The notes under the pieces: generated by a model
What the model saw: the letters and a program-made list of their open reading frames with translations, nothing else
Told to the model about the DNA's origin: nothing
The model's database searches: none
From: an uncultured Gammaproteobacteria bacterium
GTDB taxonomy: Bacteria; Pseudomonadota; Gammaproteobacteria; GCA-001735895
DNA: 12,047 nucleotides
Reading direction: 5' to 3'
Assembly: GCA_945787265.1 (NCBI GenBank)
Contig: CALZHS010000049.1
Span: forward strand, 1 to 12,047
Program-made: the position numbers and the translations under genes
Shown: positions 8,329-12,047 of the stretch, piece by piece
Numbering within the stretch: the stretch's first letter is position 1
Layout: each line of letters begins with the position of its first letter

Positions 8329-8794
8329 GGTCCACCTTGGCGGCGGCGTCACCGAGAATAATGATGCGCCCGCCATACATCATGTAACCCGACATGAAGG
8401 CAGCGTTACCGCCGCAGCACAGCGTGCCGGCTTTCATGACCTGCCCGGCGCGACTGCCCATGTTGCCGCGCACGACGATTTCAGCGCCGCGGATCGCGAC
8501 CCCGGGAATTGCGCCGGCATTACCGCCGACCACGACCGAGCCCGAGTAAATGTTGTCGCCCACGGCCCAGCCCGCATTGTGTTCGATCTCGTAGTGCGCG
8601 CCGTCGGACAGGCCGCCGCAAAAATAGCCGGCGGAGCCCTTGACGTGCACCGTGATCGGTTCGACCAGGCCGACGCCGATATTGTGGCGCGCGTCGGGGT
8701 TGATGATTTCAACATCGAGGCGATCGCGCCCGTACGCGCATATCTGCTCGTTTGCCTCGGTGATGCTGACCTGGCTTAAATCGATCGTGACCAT
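8306..8794 (-). CDS. mgsB: N-methylglutamate synthase GXGXG subunit, short form
   Basis: The 162-residue protein matches the C-terminal GXGXG domain of glutamate synthase, a right-handed beta-helix with a structural role. Glycine-rich repeats run from about residue 36 to 148 (HNIGVGL, GSAGYFCGG, HNAGWAVGD, GGNAGAIPG, GNMGSRAG, CCGGNAAFMSGYMMYGG). The N-terminus (VTIDLSQVSITEANEQI) is the usual beta-strand entry to the helix. Related MgsB/GlxC proteins are, from memory, about 220-230 residues. Here the protein stops soon after GGRIIILGDA and ends in an unrelated basic tail (KVDHDRRHGA), so the last turn and C-terminal helix are missing from this frame. It overlaps mgsA by 19 bp and mgsC by 23 bp, so the three are translationally coupled. 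The cut end may be genuine rearrangement or a local deletion; see findings. Confidence 0.85.
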   Translation of the reverse strand: MVTIDLSQVSITEANEQICAYGRDRLDVEIINPDARHNIGVGLVEPITVHVKGSAGYFCGGLSDGAHYEIEHNAGWAVGDNIYSGSVVVGGNAGAIPGVAIRGAEIVVRGNMGSRAGQVMKAGTLCCGGNAAFMSGYMMYGGRIIILGDAAAKVDHDRRHGA

Positions 8795-9684
8795 GTCTGG
8801 TGCGTCCCCGGCGCCGGTTCGGTGGAATTGATGGATTGGCCCGGAAACAACCGGTTCAGGCTAACTTCCTCGGAAGCGATCGCGATCATGTCATCGGTTT
8901 CGTATAACACCATCGGTTTCGCGGCCAGGTTATCCTTGGCATAACCGATTTCATTCGGGGTGGATACCAGGAACGAAAAGGTGCCGTCGAGATCTTCGAT
9001 CGCGGTTTCGAGCACGCTGTCGAGCGTCTCGCCCTGTTCCAGCTTGTCGGCGAGATAAACCGCGACCAGTTCGCTGTCATTGTCGGTATGGAAGGTGAAA
9101 CCGCGGCGCTCCAGGCGGCGGCGCATCTTCCAGTAATTGGTAATCTGGCCATTATGCACGATCGCGATATCCTCGAAACCGGTCGCCCAGAACGGGTGCG
9201 CGGCCTCGGGTCGCACTGCCGACTCGGTGGCGAGACGCACGTGACCGATACCGTGAGTACCCCTGACCTCACCAACGTGGTAAATATCATCGAGTTCGTG
9301 CGCGGTACCGTCGTCCTTGATGATATCGAGCGTGTGACCTACCGAAACCAGCTTGGCGTGTTCCTCGATATGCTTGGTGAAATCAAGCAGGTCACCTTCG
9401 AAATTGACCGCGATCTGGTACGAGCAGCCAACCGATTGTTCAGATTCTATGGTCGCGTCGTAACGTGCCAGCAGCGAGGCGATATTGTCGATCGCGTTCT
9501 GTCGAGCCTCTGCCTCGGTCGGCACGATAAAACGTAGCTGAAGTTGGTCCTTGTCTTCACCATAAAGAGCGAAACCCGTGCTGTCCGGGCCGCGATGCTG
9601 GCATCCGTCGAGCATGTCGATCAGCGTTTTGCCAATTTCGTGGGTGCCCGCCTGCTTGTATAAAATACCCGCTATGCCGCACAT
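8776..9684 (-). CDS. mgsA: N-methylglutamate synthase amidotransferase subunit
   Basis: The 302-residue product is a class II (Ntn-type) glutamine amidotransferase, the first domain of glutamate synthase as a separate protein. It would hydrolyse the amide of gamma-glutamylmethylamide or glutamine and pass the amine on to MgsC. Cys2 is the N-terminal nucleophile after removal of Met1 (MCGIAG). Other class II motifs are HRGPDSTG (30-37), GHVRLAT (147-153), HNGQITNY (177-184), DNDSE (201-205) and ASEEVSL (270-276). The start is decided by this chemistry: the frame extends ten codons upstream, but only the ATG at 9684 puts Cys at position 2, and AGGAG lies 8 nt before it. It is first in the operon, behind a good candidate promoter, and overlaps mgsB by 19 bp. 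A purine or asparagine amidotransferase is unlikely given its neighbours. Confidence 0.92.
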   Translation of the reverse strand: MCGIAGILYKQAGTHEIGKTLIDMLDGCQHRGPDSTGFALYGEDKDQLQLRFIVPTEAEARQNAIDNIASLLARYDATIESEQSVGCSYQIAVNFEGDLLDFTKHIEEHAKLVSVGHTLDIIKDDGTAHELDDIYHVGEVRGTHGIGHVRLATESAVRPEAAHPFWATGFEDIAIVHNGQITNYWKMRRRLERRGFTFHTDNDSELVAVYLADKLEQGETLDSVLETAIEDLDGTFSFLVSTPNEIGYAKDNLAAKPMVLYETDDMIAIASEEVSLNRLFPGQSINSTEPAPGTHQTWSRSI

Positions 9685-9692
9685 ATAATTCA

Positions 9693-9697
9693 CTCCT
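9693..9697 (-). promoter_or_regulatory. Ribosome binding site of mgsA
   Basis: AGGAG on the minus strand lies 8 nt before the ATG at 9684. It supports the start that leaves Cys2 as the catalytic N-terminus and argues against the longer frame beginning at 9714. Confidence 0.8.
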
Positions 9698-9711
9698 GGA
9701 CCGAGGTTTAG

Positions 9712-9721
9712 CAACCGGTTG
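9712..9721. promoter_or_regulatory. 10-bp palindrome over the predicted mgs start site
   Basis: CAACCGGTTG is a perfect 10-bp palindrome lying directly downstream of the -10 hexamer and covering the predicted transcription start of the mgs operon. A repressor bound there would block initiation. Ten-base palindromes occur by chance fairly often, so the position is the main reason to list it. Confidence 0.35.
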
Positions 9722-9750
9722 AGCTTACTGAAGCAGGCTTAAACTGTCAA
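9722..9750 (-). promoter_or_regulatory. Candidate sigma-70 promoter of the mgs-gmaS operon
   Basis: On the minus strand a perfect -35 hexamer, TTGACA (9750-9745), is followed after exactly 17 nt by TAAGCT (9727-9722), a weak -10 matching TATAAT at three of six bases. A strong -35 with a poor -10 fits a promoter that is held low or needs an activator. Transcription would begin near 9715, giving a leader of about 30 nt before the mgsA ATG. The 101-bp gap between the regulator stop and mgsA is otherwise occupied by the two dyads listed separately. Confidence 0.55.
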
Positions 9751-9763
9751 CTGAAATGAAATT

Positions 9764-9784
9764 TTGTTTCCTATCAGGAAACAA
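9764..9784. promoter_or_regulatory. Perfect 9-bp dyad upstream of the mgs promoter
   Basis: Arms TTGTTTCCT and AGGAAACAA are exact reverse complements separated by ATC. The dyad starts 1 bp after the stop codon of the regulator gene and ends 13 bp before the -35 hexamer of the mgs promoter, a usual place for an activator or operator site. As RNA it could also fold at the end of the regulator message, but no U-run follows in that direction (AATTTCATTT), so a simple intrinsic terminator is less likely. The binding protein is unknown; the adjacent HTH-cupin regulator is the natural candidate. Confidence 0.6.
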
Positions 9785-9785
9785 C

Positions 9786-10418
9786 TTAAGTGCTTACTGC
9801 CTCCGAAACGATAATCGAAAGGTAGCGACAGGGCAGTTTCTGTATCTCATCCGGGCCGTGAGAGGCCTCGGCATCGAAGAAAAGGGTGTCACCCGGCTCG
9901 AGCGTGTAGGTTTTATTGGCATGACGGTAGGTCACCCGGCCTTCCAGCATGTAAATCAGCTCGGTTCCGGCGTGTTGAAACACAGGAAACACTTCCGACT
10001 CGTCGTCGATCGTAATCAGGTAGGGCTCGATATTATAGGGTTTGCCAATGGTGTGCCCGAGCAGCTGGTACTGGTGTCCGGCACCCGACCCACGACGCTC
10101 GATCGACAGACCTTCGCCGGCCTTGATGTAGGTTACGTCGCGTTGTTCCTCGTAACCGCGGAAAAATGACGTTACCGGAACCTGCAGCGCGTTGGCGAGC
10201 GAAGTCAGCGTCGCCAGCGACGGCGATGTCTGCCCGTTTTCAATCTTCGACAACATCCCGGTCGATAACTGCGCCTGCTTGGCGAGCGCCGCCACGGTCA
10301 GGTTAAGGCGCTTGCGCGACGTGCGCACCTGTTTGCCAATCGCGACTTCAAGCGCGTCGACACTGTGTTGCTGCTGCACCAAATCGTCCTCGGTTTGCTG
10401 GTTATCCAGATCAGGCAT
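9786..10418 (-). CDS. XRE-type HTH regulator with C-terminal cupin domain
   Basis: The 210-residue protein is a cytoplasmic DNA-binding regulator. Residues about 27-86 form an XRE helix-turn-helix domain (RTSRKRLNLTVAALAKQAQL, then STGMLSKIENGQTSPSLATL), followed by a linker. A small beta-barrel cupin covers roughly 128-208, with His149, Glu153 and His187 as possible metal or ligand contacts in FQHAGTELIYMLEG and EASHGP. This layout is common in regulators of amino acid, polyamine and sulfur use, such as the PuuR and SutR types. The gene lies between mgsA and divergent tmm, so it probably controls both, sensing a methylated amine or a glutamyl intermediate; the ligand is a guess from context. 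The start has only a weak GAAAG ribosome site. Its own promoter appears to carry a dyad, suggesting self-regulation. Confidence 0.9.
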   Translation of the reverse strand: MPDLDNQQTEDDLVQQQHSVDALEVAIGKQVRTSRKRLNLTVAALAKQAQLSTGMLSKIENGQTSPSLATLTSLANALQVPVTSFFRGYEEQRDVTYIKAGEGLSIERRGSGAGHQYQLLGHTIGKPYNIEPYLITIDDESEVFPVFQHAGTELIYMLEGRVTYRHANKTYTLEPGDTLFFDAEASHGPDEIQKLPCRYLSIIVSEAVST

Positions 10419-10450
10419 CGACTTTCGTTACGGTTCATGGTGGGAAACAT

Positions 10451-10479
10451 ATCAAACCTCACCGGACATTCGATTGCAA
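10451..10479 (-). promoter_or_regulatory. Candidate promoter of the regulator gene
   Basis: On the minus strand TTGCAA (10479-10474) and TTTGAT (10456-10451) are separated by 17 nt, each matching its sigma-70 consensus at four of six bases. They precede the regulator ATG at 10418 by about 30 bp. The 211-bp gap between regulator and tmm would therefore hold two divergent promoters. Confidence 0.4.
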
Positions 10480-10483
10480 ATCG
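10471..10483. promoter_or_regulatory. Dyad over the -35 of the regulator promoter
   Basis: Arms CGATT and AATCG flank GCA, giving a 13-bp dyad that fully covers the candidate -35 hexamer TTGCAA of the regulator gene. The position suits an autoregulatory operator. It is not the same sequence as the 9-bp dyad upstream of mgsA, so if both are real they may bind different proteins. Confidence 0.4.
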
Positions 10484-10532
10484 GCTTTAATGGGCAAAGG
10501 GTAAAAACTGCTACTGAATCAGGGGCATCTGG

Positions 10533-10561
10533 TTGACCATCGTGTTGTTATTGCCTAATCT
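10533..10561 (+). promoter_or_regulatory. Candidate promoter of tmm
   Basis: TTGACC (10533-10538) and TAATCT (10556-10561) are spaced by 17 nt, giving a near-perfect -35 with a weak -10, much like the mgs promoter. A leader of about 60 nt would follow, including an AT-rich stretch at 10590-10611 with the palindrome ATAATTAT (10591-10598). That AT-rich stretch could instead hold the -10 (TATATT, 10596-10601), but no well-spaced -35 matches it. Confidence 0.35.
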
Positions 10562-10629
10562 TGACGGCTGGCAATTACAACCATCTTCGAATAATTATAT
10601 TTATCAAAATCAATCAGTTGGAGGATTAG

Positions 10630-11970
10630 ATGAGCAAGCGTGTTGCAGTGATCGGAGCCGGTCCCAGCGGTCTGGCACAGTTGAGGGCCTTCCAGTCGGC
10701 AAAAGAAAAGGGTGCCGAGATTCCCGATGTCGTCTGTTTCGAGAAACAGGACAACTGGGGTGGCCTGTGGAATTACACCTGGCGCACCGGTCTCGATCAG
10801 CACGGCGAACCGGTTCACGGCAGCATGTACCGCTACCTCTGGTCTAACGGCCCGAAGGAAGGCCTGGAGTTTGCCGATTACTCATTCGAGGAACATTTCG
10901 GTCGACCGATTGCCTCTTATCCGCCGCGCGCCGTGCTCTACGACTATATCGAGGGACGCGTCAAGAAGGCAGGGGTGCGCGACTGGATCCGCTTCAATTC
11001 GCCAGTGCGGCACGTGTCTTATGATGAACATGAAGGCATATTTCATGTAACGGTGCAGGATGAAGAAAAGGACGTCGAGTACACCGAGGAATTTGACCAC
11101 GTTATCGTCGCCAGCGGTCACTTCTCGACTCCGAATGTGCCCGAGTTTCCCGGCTTCGATACCTTCAACGGACGCGTGCTGCACGCGCACGACTTTCGCG
11201 ACGCGATGGAATTCAAGGACAAGGATATCCTGATAATCGGCACTTCCTATTCGGCCGAGGACATCGGTTCACAGTGCTGGAAATACGGCTGTAAATCGGT
11301 CACGGTGTCCCATCGCACCGCGCCCATGGGGTACAAGTGGCCCGACAACTGGCAGGAAGTGCCCTTGCTGGAAAAGGTCAACAAGAATACCGCAACCTTC
11401 AAGGACGGGGCCACCGCCGAGGTCGACGCAATCATCCTGTGCACAGGCTACCTGCACCACTTTCCGTTCATGGCCGAAAATCTGAAGCTCAAGACCAACA
11501 ATCGGCTCTACCCGGTTAATCTCTATAACGGCGTGATCTGGGAGTACAACCCCAAGCTGATGTACCTGGGCATGCAGGACCAGTGGTATACCTTCAACAT
11601 GTTCGACGCCCAGGCCTGGTACGCTCGCGACGTCATCATGGGACGCATCGATCTGCCGTCGCAGGCGGAGATGCATGCCGATATCGATAAATGGCGCGAG
11701 GCCGAAGACAATCTGCCCGACGATTACGCCTGCATCGAGTTCCAGGGCAAATACACGATGGATTTAATGGCGCTGACCGATTACCCCGAGTTCGATTGTG
11801 CGGGTGCGAACGAAGCCTTCTTCCAGTGGAAAAAGCACAAGAAGGAAAACATCATGACCTTCCGTGACCATGGCTACAAGTCAGCGTTGACCGGCACCAT
11901 GGCGCCGGCGCATCACACGCCGTGGAAAGACGCGCTCGACGATTCGCTGGAAGCTTACCTGCAAACCTGA
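10630..11970 (+). CDS. tmm: Trimethylamine monooxygenase (bacterial flavin-containing monooxygenase)
   Basis: The 446-residue cytoplasmic enzyme uses NADPH and O2 to oxidise trimethylamine to trimethylamine N-oxide. It has the FAD site GAGPSG (9-14), the flavin monooxygenase fingerprint FNGRVLHAHDF (179-189), and the NADPH site GTSYSAED (204-211). Tyr207 falls where the mobile gate tyrosine of studied Tmm enzymes lies. Asn73 in WSNGPK and the DQW at 317-319 match conserved active-site positions. From memory it resembles the Methylophaga enzyme along its whole length. A strong ribosome site, GGAGG, lies 5 nt before the ATG. The gene is divergent from the regulator and ends at a strong hairpin terminator, so it seems to be transcribed alone. 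Bacterial FMOs also accept dimethyl sulfide, indole and other amines, but the methylamine neighbours make trimethylamine the likely substrate. Confidence 0.96.
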   Translation: MSKRVAVIGAGPSGLAQLRAFQSAKEKGAEIPDVVCFEKQDNWGGLWNYTWRTGLDQHGEPVHGSMYRYLWSNGPKEGLEFADYSFEEHFGRPIASYPPRAVLYDYIEGRVKKAGVRDWIRFNSPVRHVSYDEHEGIFHVTVQDEEKDVEYTEEFDHVIVASGHFSTPNVPEFPGFDTFNGRVLHAHDFRDAMEFKDKDILIIGTSYSAEDIGSQCWKYGCKSVTVSHRTAPMGYKWPDNWQEVPLLEKVNKNTATFKDGATAEVDAIILCTGYLHHFPFMAENLKLKTNNRLYPVNLYNGVIWEYNPKLMYLGMQDQWYTFNMFDAQAWYARDVIMGRIDLPSQAEMHADIDKWREAEDNLPDDYACIEFQGKYTMDLMALTDYPEFDCAGANEAFFQWKKHKKENIMTFRDHGYKSALTGTMAPAHHTPWKDALDDSLEAYLQT

Positions 11971-11994
11971 CGATTTCATTTTTAATCAAGCAAT

Positions 11995-12026
11995 AAAAAG
12001 CGTGGTCCCTGAGACCACGCTTTTTT
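11995..12026 (+). terminator. Rho-independent terminator after tmm
   Basis: A perfect 8-bp GC-rich stem, GCGTGGTC (12000-12007) and GACCACGC (12013-12020), closes a 5-nt loop and is followed by six T residues. Five A residues precede the stem, so the structure could end transcripts from both directions. It lies 25-30 bp past the tmm stop. The remaining 21 bp to the window edge hold nothing recognisable. Confidence 0.95.
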
Positions 12027-12047
12027 ACATTCCGGGGTACCAGAATA

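Noticed and set aside
8329..8376. N-terminal extension of mgsC by 16 codons
   Set aside because: The added residues are simply the mgsB coding sequence read in another frame, and the ATG at 8328 has a purine-rich AAGG upstream.
9764..9784. Reading the 9-bp dyad as an intrinsic terminator of the regulator gene
   Set aside because: No T-run follows the stem in the direction of regulator transcription, and its position just upstream of the mgs -35 suits a protein-binding site better. A secondary RNA role is not excluded.
10555..10818. 87-codon minus-strand frame over the tmm promoter and 5' end
   Set aside because: It overlaps a certain gene and its control region and shows no coding features.
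1..12047. tRNA, rRNA, CRISPR arrays, insertion sequences or integrase sites
   Set aside because: I looked for cloverleaf ends, regularly spaced repeats, transposase motifs and long flanking inverted repeats and saw none.

Overview
The window looks like a chromosomal segment of a marine-type, moderately GC-rich proteobacterium, most likely gammaproteobacterial. The closest remembered match is the trimethylamine monooxygenase of Methylophaga. No host can be fixed from sequence alone. Almost all of the window is devoted to using methylated amines as nitrogen and one-carbon sources.

Layout. (1) Positions 1-178 hold the 3' end of an unidentified + strand gene. It converges on fhs (203-1876, minus), which encodes formate-tetrahydrofolate ligase. 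(2) A 173-bp gap follows, then a long minus-strand block read from 9684 down to 2050: mgsA, mgsB, mgsC, a GltD-like fusion gene, gmaS, and an EamA-family transporter. The first four genes overlap by 19, 23 and 4 bp; the last two follow after short gaps. (3) A helix-turn-helix plus cupin regulator (9786-10418, minus) lies directly upstream of mgsA. (4) tmm, trimethylamine monooxygenase (10630-11970, plus), is divergent from the regulator and ends at a strong intrinsic terminator.

How the genes work together. Tmm oxidises trimethylamine to its N-oxide, which other enzymes outside this window would demethylate to dimethylamine and methylamine. GmaS joins methylamine to glutamate, giving gamma-glutamylmethylamide. 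The Mgs proteins, a glutamate synthase split into an amidotransferase, a GXGXG subunit and an FMN subunit, would form N-methylglutamate. Carbon released later as formaldehyde or formate enters the folate pool, where Fhs acts. N-methylglutamate dehydrogenase (mgdABCD) and the N-oxide and dimethylamine enzymes are not in the window.

The most unusual part is the Mgs block. The FMN subunit carries the Cys-x5-Cys-x4-Cys iron-sulfur motif of true glutamate synthases. The GXGXG subunit is short, and its usual tail seems to have moved to the start of the FMN subunit. The next gene is an 838-residue fusion of a GltD-like NAD(P)H/FAD/Fe-S oxidoreductase with a second, degenerate copy of the FMN-domain barrel. 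Together these suggest a four-polypeptide, NAD(P)H-driven variant of N-methylglutamate synthase. The control region also holds several clear dyads next to good candidate promoters.
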